A stretch of DNA of 64,000 bases, from positions 14,880,001 through 14,944,000 of the forward strand of contig NC_065873.1 in NCBI RefSeq assembly GCF_933775445.1, given 5' to 3'. The notes beneath the pieces are model-generated. The model saw only the letters and a program-made list of their open reading frames with translations, ran no database searches and was not told where the DNA came from. The stretch is from Argentina anserina (taxonomy: Eukaryota > Streptophyta > Magnoliopsida > Rosales > Rosaceae). A program made the translations under genes and the position numbers. Positions 51,784 to 62,317 of this stretch are shown here, in pieces. The number at the start of each line of letters is the position of its first letter. Within the stretch, counting starts at the first letter, position 1.

Positions 51784-53090
51784 TTATCTAACCCTCTTGT
51801 CCACCGGTGCAGAAGGATCAGTAAGGTACTGGATAATCGGTTGTCGCCAATCTACATTAATATAGTCAATAACAGCAACCAACCATTCATCTTTAACTTC
51901 TTTCCTTGCCATAAAGGAAGGTAATGTGCGTCTCTGAACCTTCAAAACCCTCTCGCAAACGCCATCTGCCAAGCAGATACCAGTAGCCAACTGTGCTAAT
52001 TCATTGGCAGCAAAGTTTCGTTCCCTAGGAATATAATCAAGCACCACGTCTGCAAATTGGTCTAACAACTCTGATGCGCGCTCCCAAAAAGGGAGTAATG
52101 AAAAATTGTTGCACTTGTAGACACCCTTGAGCTGGTTAATGACTAAGAGTGAATCACCTAATACTTCCACCTCGGTTACTTCCAGATCAAGTAAAAGCTC
52201 CAGTCCAATGATGATTGCTTCGTATTCTACTTGATTGTTAGTGCACTTCCATTCTAGTTGAAAGGAATAACAATGTCTTGCTCCAAAGGGGTTAACCAAT
52301 GCAACACCTGCTCCTGATAAATGATCAGTGCTGCTGCCATCAAAATACAGAACCCAAGGCTGAGTGCGGACAAAGGAAACAACCAAGTTTCGGTCTTCGA
52401 TATCCTCAATAATAGGATGATGCAACAAAAAATCGGACACTGCTTGTCCTGTAAGCGCCTTTAAAGGTGTATATTGTAAAGAAAACTCTGATAACGCCAA
52501 GATCCACGTACCAATCCGACCCCTAAGCATAGGTCTAGTAAGCATATACTTCACTAAATCAGTTTGTGCCACCACCACCGTGGTAAATGACAGCATGTAA
52601 TGGCAGAGCTTAGTACCGGCAAAGTACAAAGCTAAACACAACCTCTCAATTGGCGAGTATCTAGTTTCACCTCTAATAAGGTCTGGCTCAGGTAGTAAAC
52701 TTCATGTTCAATCTTCTTGCCCCCCTATCCATCACCATCTTGTGCTAAGAGTCCTGCTATTGAGTAAGGGGAAGCTGAGATGTATAGCTTTAAAGGTATT
52801 CCAGGCTGTGGAGGTCTCAGAACAGGTAGATGAGTAAGGCATTCCTTGATTTTATCAAAAGCTGCCTGTTGCTCAGGTCCCCACTGAAATTCTTGATCTG
52901 CTTTGAGCTTTAGCAAAGGAGAAAAAACTGCGGTTTTGCCAGCTGAGTTAGAAATAAAGCGTCGAAGGAAGTTTATTTTCCCAAGCAAACTCTGAAGTTC
53001 CTTCTTGTTCCTAGGTGCCGGAGCATCTAGAACCGCTTTTGTCTTGTCCTCCGCAACCTCAATACCTCTTTCATGCACTATGAAACCCAA
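51784..53090 (-). pseudogene. gypsy RNase H region (standard plus archaeal-type)
   Basis: The first frame (to 52725) carries the connection (LQSLLGKINFLRRFISN) and the start of the gypsy RNase H (FQWGPEQQAAFDKIKECLT, KLYISAS). After a break near 52700 the second frame continues with IGTWILALSEFSLQYTPLKALTG. It then starts a second, archaeal-type RNase H: WVLYFDGSSTDHLSGAGVALV, NNQVEYEAIIIGLELL, GDSLLVINQL, RNFAANELAQLA. A double RNase H is a hallmark of the Tat lineage and here decides the classification. Confidence 0.85.
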
Positions 53091-53096
53091 GAAGTC

Positions 53097-53700
53097 TCAT
53101 TCTCGAACCCCAAAAATGCATTTAGCTGGGTTCATCCTGAGCTTGTGCTTTCTCATTCTGGTGAACACTGTCCTTAAATTCTCGATGTGATCTTCTTTCT
53201 TCTTAGACTTGACCACCACATCATCGATATACACTTCGAGAATGCCCCTCAGTATATCATGGAAAATTAGGCTCATTGCTCGCTGGTACGTAGCCCATGC
53301 ATTGGTCAGACCAAAGGGCATATTGTTATACTCAAACACTCCGGTGAACCCTGGACATCTAAACGCTGTTTTGTGCCTGTTCGGTTCATAAACAGGAATC
53401 TGGTGATAACTAGCTGTGCCATCCATAAAAGATAGTAGCTCGTGTCTTGCGACTGCATCTACCAACATATCTGCCACATGCATGGGATAGACATCTTTCG
53501 GTGTTGCAGCATAAAGATTCCTGTAGTCGACACAAACGCGAATTTTGCCATTCTTCTTCTGCACTGGTACTATGTAAGACAATCACTGAGAATATTTAGC
53601 TGGTCGGATAATACCGGCTTAAAACATGTTTTGAACCTCTTTCTTGACTGCTGCTGCTGTGTCTGCACTCATTCGCCGTGGACTTTGTTGTACAGGCTTG
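53097..53700 (-). pseudogene. gypsy reverse transcriptase
   Basis: Conserved RT motifs follow in order: KPVQQSPRRMSADT at the start, KKNGKIRVCVDYRNL, MDGTASYHQIPV, MPFGLTNAWATYQRAM and the catalytic VYIDDVVVKSK, then MNPAKCIFGV. The frame is broken at its start by TAA and TGA codons (near 53620 and 53586); the TGA stands at a position where Tat-type RTs have Trp. The motif FMDGTASYHQI keeps the catalytic first Asp. Confidence 0.88.
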
Positions 53701-54301
53701 TAACCTTCCATTATGGGCAAGCGATGGCAAACTAAATCTGGAGACAAGGCCGACATGTCCTCAAACTTCTAAGCAAAACAATCACAGAACTCTTGCAACA
53801 ACTCTATCAAACGTTGTCTCAGTTCCTCATCCAAGTGTTTACTTATTCCAACGTCCATGGGCTCTTATGTAGTCCCAAGATTAATCTTTTCCACTAGATC
53901 TTTCACTTTGGGTGGAGTGTCATCCAAAGCTGCAGGTGCTGGTTGAATAAACTCCTCCTCCCCTTGAATCTTAGTTAAATCATCCTCAATGCACTCTACT
54001 AGCGTGACTGCCCCCAAGCCTCATGTTCCTCTCTGTAAATAGATAAACGTTGGAGAAAGGACACAAAGGCTTGTTCTTGCTCTTTGGCAAGTGATGTACT
54101 CATGGATGATTATTTTTTATTTTCACGATGAAGCCAGGTCTGTTTATATCTGGTTTGACCTGCACTAAACCCCATCGTGTCAATTCTGTATAAGTCACCC
54201 CAACTGGACGACCCTTAGTATCGATTCCAGCAACTCCTAATGGCCTCATGTCCCCATAATAGTACTAAGCATCCAAAATGCAGGAAGCGACTGAGTATGG
54301 T
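53701..54301 (-). other. gypsy protease-RT linker, decayed
   Basis: On the minus strand this joins the protease frame to the RT frame. No long frame is open and I recognise no motif. Confidence 0.4.
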
Positions 54302-54712
54302 CTATCCTCTGCTTTCAGTTGCGGTATTCCACATCAGCATCTCTTGGTGTAAAGTAGAAGGGACACAGTAAGCTCTATGTATCCAATCCCTGCCAAGTAT
54401 GATGCTGTATGGAGCGGTGCAGTCTATAACGAAGAACGTCTGGAACAGCTCGGAAGGTCCTATCTTCACTTTAAGGATCAAAACTCCCAAGGTCTTAGTT
54501 AAGTTGCCAGCAAAACTCCTGACCTTGAGATTGCTACTGAGAAGCTTTTCCTTTGCAATGCCAAGTGCTTCGACTGTTTTCACTATAATAATGCTAACTG
54601 CTGCACTGCCGTCAACGAGGATTTTGTTCACTCTCTTACCCTCCATCTCAGCTGATATGTATAAGGGTTTAATGTGCTGAGTCATGGTCGATGTAGGCTT
54701 TGTGAACATCAT
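54302..54712 (-). pseudogene. gypsy aspartic protease
   Basis: The frame shows KILVDGSAAVSII, the position of the catalytic Asp in Tat-type proteases, which have D-G-G or D-G-S where retroviruses have D-T-G. The second loop and flap region are followed by YSIILGRDWIH, the typical end of the domain. The frame is open for 136 codons. It starts at an internal Met; the natural start would be upstream in the polyprotein. Confidence 0.75.
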
Positions 54713-56468
54713 AAAGGATCTTTGTTCACTCTCTTTGGAGCTATTTCTTCATCATAACCTTCCTCAAGCTCTTCCTCTTGATGAGAAAGTTCTAACCCTT
54801 GCTCATTACAGCCTGGTTTTTCCATATTGTCATCCGTAATGACCCAGTTGGCGCTCGCGAGGGGAACTTGCTCCTGAGATACTCCGTTAGCGATTGCTCT
54901 TGATGGGCCTTTGGAGGAGTAGCCACTACCGCAGCCTGGCCTATCTCTGAAACCACAAGTGTTGGTTCTTTTACTCTTGGAACCACTGGTGTTTGTTCTT
55001 TGATCTTCAGCTTCCATTCAAACTGTGGCTTGATTTTCTCTGGAACCGGTTCCTGGTGGCCTGGCTTTCTTACATACCTCTATGGAACCCATTCAGATTG
55101 CACAGATTGTGCAACATTACTTTTCTGTTGTTTCTGCCGGATAGAAACACTCTGTTCGTGCTGTCTGTTTGTTGCCCTGCCATCAGTAGATGCGTAATAT
55201 AACCTATCATGGATTGAAACTCTTTGCTTAGGAGCAGTTTCCATTGGTCGTTCAATTCGATCATGAACGCTTTTCCTGGGGTATGGCTCCTTCATGTAGT
55301 TATCCTTCCGACGAATGTGAACGTATGGCCTTATACTAAGCTTTTCAACTGTCTCGCGCAGCAGCCAAGGTGGTTGTTCCAGCTGGTCGCGAGAGAGTTC
55401 TCCTCTGTTATACGCCTCTAACATTCTTTTGGCCCTTCCCCATCTCTTATGTACGTTCCTCTTCTGAGTCTTTGTAGCTTCCATAACTCTTCCATGCTCT
55501 TGAACGTACCCAACATCTGGTTTTAACGACCTCGGTGCAGGCGGTATGTATGGCCGCTGCAGCGCCTCGCGACTAGCTTGAGTTTCCGGCGCATTTGCCC
55601 CAACTTGTTGTTCTTCAGGGACATTCGCGACCCCACCAAGACGTGAGCTTGGCCTTTTTAGCGCTTGCGCATAAGTGTTCATCTGAACTCTAGCTTTCTT
55701 GGGGTTCCCCCTCTCATATGGATTTGTCGGCGAGTGAGGCCTTCGATGTCTCCTTGCTTCCTCGTGTCTCTCAGAATTGTCACAATTTATGGAACACTCT
55801 TTCTTGCATCGATTACAAAAGACATAAGTTCTTGCCTTTGCTACATTATGTTCCTTGTTCTGGACTACACCCTTCTGTTTACCCTGCTCAGATTGCTCGG
55901 CTCCTGCAACCTCCTTCGCCATGGGCACTTCCTTCGTTGTTGTCTTCATACCCGGCTCGGGTTCTGAGGCAAAAGACAACACTCCCTCATCTAACCACTG
56001 TTGTACCTGGTCCTTGAGCTGTATACAAATACGAGTATCGTGAATCCAAACGTTATGAAACTTACAATACCGTTTACCTTTAACTTCTTCCACAGTCGGG
56101 AACTCAGTCCATTGTACAATAGTTTTACCCTCAGCAATAAGCTTGTCCAAGATCTCATGAGCCAAGGAAGCATCATAAGTGTATTAAGCAAACTTGGAAG
56201 GGTGGCGAGCCTTCAAAGGTGTTGTCAATGGTGTAACTTCCACCACTGACACTGTAGGGAAGGGATCAATATCGACCCATGCTTCAGCTCTTTTAGTATC
56301 TACCCCAAGCATGCATTTGTTAATCCAGGTTTGCAGCTGATCCTTGAGCTTAATACAGTCGGCTGTTTGGTGATTGAACAAGTTGTGAAACTTGCAGTAC
56401 TTTTTCCTTTCTATCTGTGCTGCAGTAGGCATTGCAGTATCATGCTTCACTCTTCCACTCGCGAACAA
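54709..56468 (-). pseudogene. gypsy gag C-terminal region with duplicated zinc-knuckle-like motif
   Basis: The region holds three overlapping frames: 56468-56184, 56165-55080 and 55017-54709. Two related motifs (YCKFHNLFNHQTADC and YCKFHNVWIHDTRIC) lie 330 bases apart (codon positions near 56400 and 56070), each followed by LKDQ and a tryptophan. The pattern C-x3-H-x6-H-x4-C is like a retroviral zinc knuckle with altered spacing. The rest is a Lys/Arg/Gln-rich linker (RRHRRPHSPTNPYERGNPKKARV) that could bind RNA. The frame is broken at about 56175 by a stop. Confidence 0.65.
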
Positions 56469-58067
56469 TTCATCCAGAATCTCTGGAGCCTTGTGAGCAT
56501 TGTAGGTATACGACTCGTACTCAGGCTTGGTGAATGCTGCTGTAGAATCTTGACAGGGTCTCTGGACATCTTCAAAGTCTTGGACTTCAATGCCTGTCTT
56601 CCGGCTATCTCTACTGCCGCTACCTCATCATCTACCTCCTCGACCCACTGCTCTTCATATGGATATGGTGTGTAGAAAGGATCAACATGCGAGTAGATAG
56701 TGGAAACACTCTTAGTTCCAGATGGAACTGCATAGCGTGGTTTCAAAGTACCAGGGTGGTAGGACATAGGTGGCCCTTTTGAAACTGTGGCACTGTCCTC
56801 CATCTCCCTGAGGAACACTTGGTAGCTTCCTACCTTGTTCATTAAATCTGCCATGCTAGAGAAATAGGCATCATGATGTTTGGCCCGCTAACGGGTTTCC
56901 AAACCCTTTATAGCAATCCGAATGGCATCTTGTTCCGCGAGTGGTGTTCTCACTTTGCTTGCTGAACTTTGAAACTCTTCAGGAACTCCACTGCCGACTT
57001 CATTGGTTGTTGATACATGGAAGTCAAAGATGACAAATCCACCTCAGGCTCAACACTTCCAAAGGTCGTTTTAAACATTGTCTCGAGCATGGACCAATCT
57101 GAAATGGATCTTGGTGCTAACTTAGAGAACCAAGATAGCGCCGGTCCCGACAGCGATGAACCGAAAGCCCTCATCTTGAAGACTGGATCAGATGCATATG
57201 GCCCGCAATCACTGTGAAAACGCGAGATGTGTTCAGTTGCATTCTCAGAACCCTCTCCTGAGAAAGTCTGGAACTTGATTGGTCGATAACCCGAAGGCCA
57301 AGGACATGCTATCACCCATTCTGGGAATGGACTTGTATAGGATATGTTCGCGGCAGCATGACCATGAATGGTCCTCACACTCTCTTGGATCATCTTCTGA
57401 ACCTGCTCTTTGGTAAAGGTCTGACCCTCTTCTACTTCTTTCTCAGGCTCTTCTCGATGCTCCTCTTGACGCTCGCGACGGAACTGGTGTTGACTCTCTT
57501 GTCTCCCGCTTGGTTGAAGAAGTGCCACTGCCCTCTAAAGTGCCTCAAACTCGGGTGTGTTCGAACGTCTTGAACTTCCCAACGTGAACTTTCCCTTTTT
57601 AGCCTTTGTCTTCTTCCTCCTTGCGGGTTTGGGAAGCATGACATCGGATTTGTCAGCCTCATCATCCTTGGCCTCAACCTCTTCACCGTCTCATCGTCAC
57701 CAGTGATAGCCTTCTTGTTGGACCTATCATTTTTGGTGGCCTTAGGCTTGTCATGGTTATGTCTCTCGTAAAGCCCAGTGACAGTCTGTTGTATTCCCAA
57801 AGCTTCTTCGATTTGCTTAAACCACTCGTCCTGGCTTTCAAACCCTAAACGAGCATTGTTCGCGTGCTCGTTAGCACCCAGAACCAACTTGTTCAATCTG
57901 TCGTTGGTTTCAGCCAGACGCTGACCCTGTGTCGACTGCAGTTGCGACACATTATCCAACGTTCTCTCGACCGCAGTCATTCGCTCGCCGAATGACTCCT
58001 CCAATGACTTGACTACCTTTGTCAACTCCTTGAAAGCTAGTTGCATGTCTTCCGGTGTCGCCATCAC
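56447..58067 (-). pseudogene. gypsy gag N-terminal and capsid-like region
   Basis: The likely start is the ATG at 58067, about 140 bases after the primer-binding site. The first 90 residues are a coiled coil (FKELTKVVKSLEESFGERM, NDRLNKLVLGANEHAN). After a frameshift near 57690, the frame 57528-56950 carries the retrotransposon gag domain (PWPSGYRPIKFQTFSGEGS, FHSDCGPYASDPVFKMRAF, SSLSGPALSWFSKLAPRSI). A further shift near 56950 leads to the frame 56854-56447. Several breaks make this gag non-functional. Confidence 0.8.
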
Positions 58068-58205
58068 TCTAAATTTTAGTAATGCCTCAACCGCCGTTAA
58101 ACCTCTACAAGTTGGTGTGTTGTGAGGAACACAATGCGAGTGCTCTGGTTTCGAGCAAGGAGGATATCCTCTTCAGTAAGGATTTCAGCTTGCTATCTTG
58201 ACACT

Positions 58206-58223
58206 GTCCCACTGGGCGTGCCA
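58206..58223 (-). other. gypsy primer-binding site candidate
   Basis: On the minus strand TGGCACGCCCAGTGGGAC begins two bases after the 5' LTR. This is the right position and begins with TGG, as a tRNA-complementary site should. I cannot name the tRNA with certainty; it does not exactly fit the common initiator Met, Lys or Asp sites I know. Confidence 0.7.
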
Positions 58224-58225
58224 AA

Positions 58226-58884
58226 TGTTCGAGCTGGGAAACATTCTCCTCAGGGAACAATCAGCAAGCCCCGGTTTTGAACCCTAGATGGTTCTAACCT
58301 TCGTTCTCTGTTGTTGCTTGGCGTGCCAGTACCTTTAAGTTAGGTACAACTCTTGTTTGTTGATGATGATTGCGCTCACGTACTGTCTTCTTCTCGAACG
58401 ATTGTTCTGCAGTTGCTGATAAAACGTTGAAGTTCGAATGACCTATACACAACCGGAGTTACTAGGTACCTTTCACTCCACCTCAAGTAGATGGCCGATC
58501 TTACTTTAGACCGCTTGGGGAAAAGCAGAGCTTATAATGTGTCGTTGATAGCGGGACTCTCTGGCTGTAGGGAATTGCTGACTAGTGCAGACTTTTGTGT
58601 TTGCTAGAAGCTAGGCTAGCGACTCGATGAACTTGACTCTAGTTGCCGAAGTTAATCGGACTTGATGTTACATGCAACGCGAGGCGTACATCTGGGTAGC
58701 TCCGCTCCGATGGGAGACTTGGTTGCCGAAGCTAATCGGACTTTTGCTCCGTAGGGAGACTTGACTATGCGGTTGCGCGATAGTTTGTTTTGACGTTGTG
58801 TGTGTATTATTTTGCACATTCGACCCCTTTTTATAGAGAACACAGATTGTTCTTTCTTGCGGATCAAGACTTGAGAACCTCTTA
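58226..58884 (-). repeat. gypsy 5' LTR, cut by the Harbinger element
   Basis: Matches the 3' LTR over its inner 659 bases. The outer 170 bases (the counterpart of 46349-46518) are missing because the Harbinger transposon inserted after CTCTTA. They should continue beyond the right end of that element, outside the window. Confidence 0.9.
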
Positions 58885-59289
58885 GGCCAAGTTTGGGATT
58901 GATTCCTGAGCTGCTTTTGGAGTTAAAAGCGATTCTGGGATTTTACATGGTGTTTGGTGAGACACCAAATTTCTGATTTTAGGACCTTCCGCTTCTCCCA
59001 ACAGCGGTATTTGAGAAGCAGCTAATGGGTTGCTTTCCAAAGCTGATTTTGGGAAAAACACGGAGGTGCTACAGTAGCTCTTTAATGAAAATTTCCAAAT
59101 TCCAGCTTTGTCCTCCTTCAACCCGTGTAAACTCTTCTCATTCTCTCATTCCCTCTCTGCCAAGCACATCACTAATCTTATCACCCTGTCTCGAAGAATC
59201 AGTCAAGGCTTAACCCATCGATCAAGTTCACTTCAGATTGTAGAGGTAATATCTATCTCATGAGATTCTTTTCCATTTAGGGATAGAAC

Positions 59290-59805
59290 TAGGGCTAGGC
59301 ACGGGCCCGACCAGGGCAATTTTTTTCAGGGCCCGGGCCCGGCCCGGTTGTAGTGTGATTGGCCGGGTTTTTTTCTAAAAAAACCAAGGCCCGGGTAAAA
59401 CCCGGACCGGTAATATCCGGGCCGAGCCCGCCCGGTTTTCCGGGCCTAACTCTGTTTTTGGCTAGTTGGCGGCGAATCGGCAGTGCGAGGCGATGACAAT
59501 GGGAATTATGGGATTGGAATTAGTTAAGTTTAAGGTTATTTGGTTATGTTCCAGTGTCATTGTATCTATTCTATAAATTTAGGATCACTTACGAAAACCA
59601 ATTACATAATAACACCTAATGTCCCGGGTTTCCTGGTTATTTTTGTTTAAAGATTTGAAGGCCCGGGACCGGCCCGGACATAAAAAAGCCCGGTCCGTTT
59701 ATCAAATGACAACATATGAACCCGGCAAAAAACCCGGCCCGCCCGGACGGGCTCGGCGGTCCGGTCCGGGTTTTTTTTCTTTTTCGGGCTTTTTGCCCAG
59801 CCCTA
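59290..59805. mobile_element. GC-rich hAT-like MITE inside the Harbinger element
   Basis: The 516-bp element has ends TAGGGCTAGGCACGGGCC and, from the right, TAGGGCTGGGCAAAAAGCCC. It is flanked by a perfect 8-bp duplication GATAGAAC (59282-59289 and 59806-59813). CCCGGGC, GGCCCGG and CCGGGTT words fill both halves in both orientations. No protein is encoded; the open frames through it arise from the repeat words. Confidence 0.92.
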
Positions 59806-60944
59806 GATAGAACTTGCAATTCAGTTCATAGAATTAATGATTACGCAGATTTGTGTTGCTTTCCAAATTTCTTTTCTATTCTTGTTTTTGGGTGTGAATT
59901 TGTAGTTTGAAATATTATTGAATTGAAGCATGGGTCATTTGGAATTCTAGACTTCATGAGATTCAGTTTCGTTTTGGGGGAGAAGAGAAATAAGGTTGTT
60001 TTTAGATCAATATTCAGCAGCTTATTGGGGCAAAATTTGAGTTGAGTTTGTGGTTTGATGAATCATTAAACTATACACTAGTTCTCCATATCAATTTGAT
60101 TCCCTATCATGGTCGGCCATTGGGCAAGACAATCCAAGATTGAGTGGCTAGCAAAGTTGTATAGATCTTCAAGGTGCATCCCAAAGCTGGGTTGCCATTT
60201 GATTTTAGAAAGCTGGGTTGTATTTATTTATATTATATTTTGTTGAATCCTTTTGTTTTGTTGTTTGCTTCGTGTACAACTTTAAGCTAGTAGTGATTCT
60301 CTAATACAAGTTCTACTTCTTGTGGAAAATATATAAGTTACCTAGCATGCTTTTATATTTCACTGCAGCTGAATTACTAAGATATTTGAGTCTTGGTTAA
60401 TGTCGTCTGGGCAGGCGTGGAAGGCTTATGAAAATTTTGCAAATTTGCAACAGACGTTGTATATGTTTCTCTCCATAATAGTTTGCATATACATTTTTCC
60501 CCTTAGTATGGCTTATTGATTCAGCATGATCAAGGTCATGAATATTTGTTATGCAGACCCAAGTTTGCAACAGATGTTGTATATGGCCATTTGATTTTAG
60601 AAGGCTAAGATAGAGGAGTACACATTTGATGCAATGGGATAAGATAAACAAATAGGTACTATTTTCCCGGGGGTAAGAAGTGTTATTGAATGATGGATGA
60701 ATTTGTTTCTTTTTTTTTCCTTTTTAATAAGTATGGATCTGGTTGTATAATACCATATATGCATATTGATGTTATTCTTCTTCTTTGGGATTCATTTATT
60801 TGAAATTACTTCTAAGAACTCCAACATATATAGATCGATTATTACTTCTTTCATTTAAGATAGATGTATGGAGTTTGTTTTAAGATAGTTGTGGCATTCA
60901 TGCATTGAAGATTGCTATTTTTAATTCTCTTTCCCATATGATAT
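59806..60944 (+). other. Harbinger 5' non-coding region
   Basis: AT-rich, no domain found. It likely holds the promoter and leader (perhaps with an intron) of the SANT-like gene. An 18-base word, AAGTTTGCAACAGATGTT, occurs at 60561-60577 with a partial copy near 60446. Confidence 0.4.
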
Positions 60945-61901
60945 ATGGGAAAGAAGAAAACCACAAACACTGAAACTGAGGGAAAGGCAAAAAAAAAAGG
61001 CCTCATGGCCTGATGATTTAGTACAACAATTTTGTGAGATAACTGTTAAGGAAGTGGCCAAGGGAAATAGACCTGGTACACATTTTGATAAAGTGGGATG
61101 GGCAAATGTTATCAAAGCGTTTAAGGAGTTAACCGGGAGGGATTATGACAAAACACAATTGAAAAACAAGTGGGATAGCCTTAAAGGTGAGTGGAGATTG
61201 TGGACATCTTTAATGCGACATGAAACTGGTATTGGATGAGATCCCATTAAGAAGACTATTGATGCAATGGCTGAGTGGTGGGAAAGTAAATTTACGGTGT
61301 GTTTTCTTAACTTATATTTCTGAAATTATTTTTATATAGTATCAATTATGTTGTTTTATAATTAATTGGTGTTCATTACTGTTTTTAGGAGAGTGAAGAA
61401 TACCGCAAATTTTGTGATGTGGGAATTAGTCCTAAAATGATGGAAATGTATGATAAGTTGTTCAAGGGCAGCACAGCTCTTGGTGATTCAGTCATGATTC
61501 CCTCGGCTTTTCTCGATGTTGAAGAGATTGTTGAGGATTCTGAACATGTCATTTCTATCAATGATGAAGAGGAGGATCCCGAGCTTGTCCAAAACAAGTA
61601 GGATATGGGAAAAAAGAGAGCAACTATGGACAAGCAAACTGGTACCCGTAAAGACAAGGCAATATTAGGAGAGGGAAAGAGGAAGAAAGAAAAGGTGGGA
61701 GGGGCAACAAAATTAGCTAAGAAAATTGATCGTCTTGTTGATGTAGTTGAGAGTAGGAGTACGGCTACATCAGTCCCTACAAGTGCACAAGGAACTAGCA
61801 TTCAAGAGGTGATGCGAGTTGTTGCAACCTTACCAGGAGATGAAACTGGTACCAAGTTGTGGTGGTTTGCAACCGAGTTATTTTCCTCTCAAGAGAAATG
61901 A
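60945..61901 (+). pseudogene. Harbinger Myb/SANT-like DNA-binding protein gene
   Basis: After a short basic start (MGKKKTTNTETEGKA) the frame slips at an A10 run (60987-60996). A Myb/SANT-like domain follows: WPDDLVQQFCEITVKEV, NRPGTHFDKVGWANVIKAF and KNKWDSLKGEWRLW. In Harbinger elements this partner brings the transposase to the DNA ends. A stop (TGA) replaces the expected Trp after HETGIG, then DPIKKTIDAMAEWWESKF continues in the same frame up to a GT donor at 61297. The second exon (from 61389) carries EYRKFCDVGISPKM and an acidic tail. After another in-frame TAG (61599-61601), a basic stretch and a final helical segment follow, to 61901. Four or five changes make it a pseudogene. Confidence 0.75.
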
Positions 61902-62317
61902 GAGATGTTTTCTATCATGACAAATCCTGATCTCAAGCTCTAATTTTTGATTCTTAATAAAAAAAGGCAGATCCTTCTTTTGTAATGTGAACTTGGCATG
62001 TTAGGGTCTCCGTGAGGAATTTATTCCAGCTTTGTTAAGAGTTGGTACTTTGTTAAGGGTTTGATGGCCTAGTACTTTTTTTTTCATTTTTTGATGCTAC
62101 TGGTTTTTTTTAATGTTTGCTTGTTAATATATTCCAGATTTATGATATTGGACTTAGCATTATTTCACAAACATTGATAATGATATTGATGTCACTGCTA
62201 GTTATTTATACTTATGAGTTATATTACTTGATGGTATTAATATATGCAACAATATATAATGGCAATGCTCTTCCTTAATAGTTGTTTTTGTTTGATTTTC
62301 TTAATGTTTTTGCAGAT
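61902..62317 (+). other. spacer between the two Harbinger genes
   Basis: AT-rich DNA. A TTTTTGCAG acceptor at 62306-62314 suggests a leader intron just before the transposase start codon. Nothing else is recognised. Confidence 0.4.

Larger units (their letters stand above)
45688..58884 (-). mobile_element. Ty3/gypsy retrotransposon, Tat/Ogre-like, with antisense PMD gene
   Basis: The element is read on the minus strand: 5' LTR at 58226 onward, then PBS, gag, protease, reverse transcriptase, two RNase H regions, integrase, an antisense gene, polypurine tract and 3' LTR. The second RNase H domain (YFDGSSTDHLSGAGVA) beside the standard one, an extra gene between integrase and 3' LTR, and the large size are features of the Tat lineage. 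Stop codons and frameshifts are spread through gag and pol, so no functional polyprotein is encoded. The LTR copies differ at roughly 4-5% of positions by eye, which makes it older than the copia element. A 5-bp target copy TTATG may precede it (45683-45687). Its mate would lie beyond 64000. Confidence 0.92.

Noticed and set aside
58885..59080. Harbinger left end read as part of the gypsy LTR
   Set aside because: The other LTR copy continues differently after CTCTTA (46342-46347), so the LTR ends there by insertion.
59619..59819. Pro/Gly/Arg-rich open frames on both strands
   Set aside because: They come from the CCCGGGC words of the hAT-like element.
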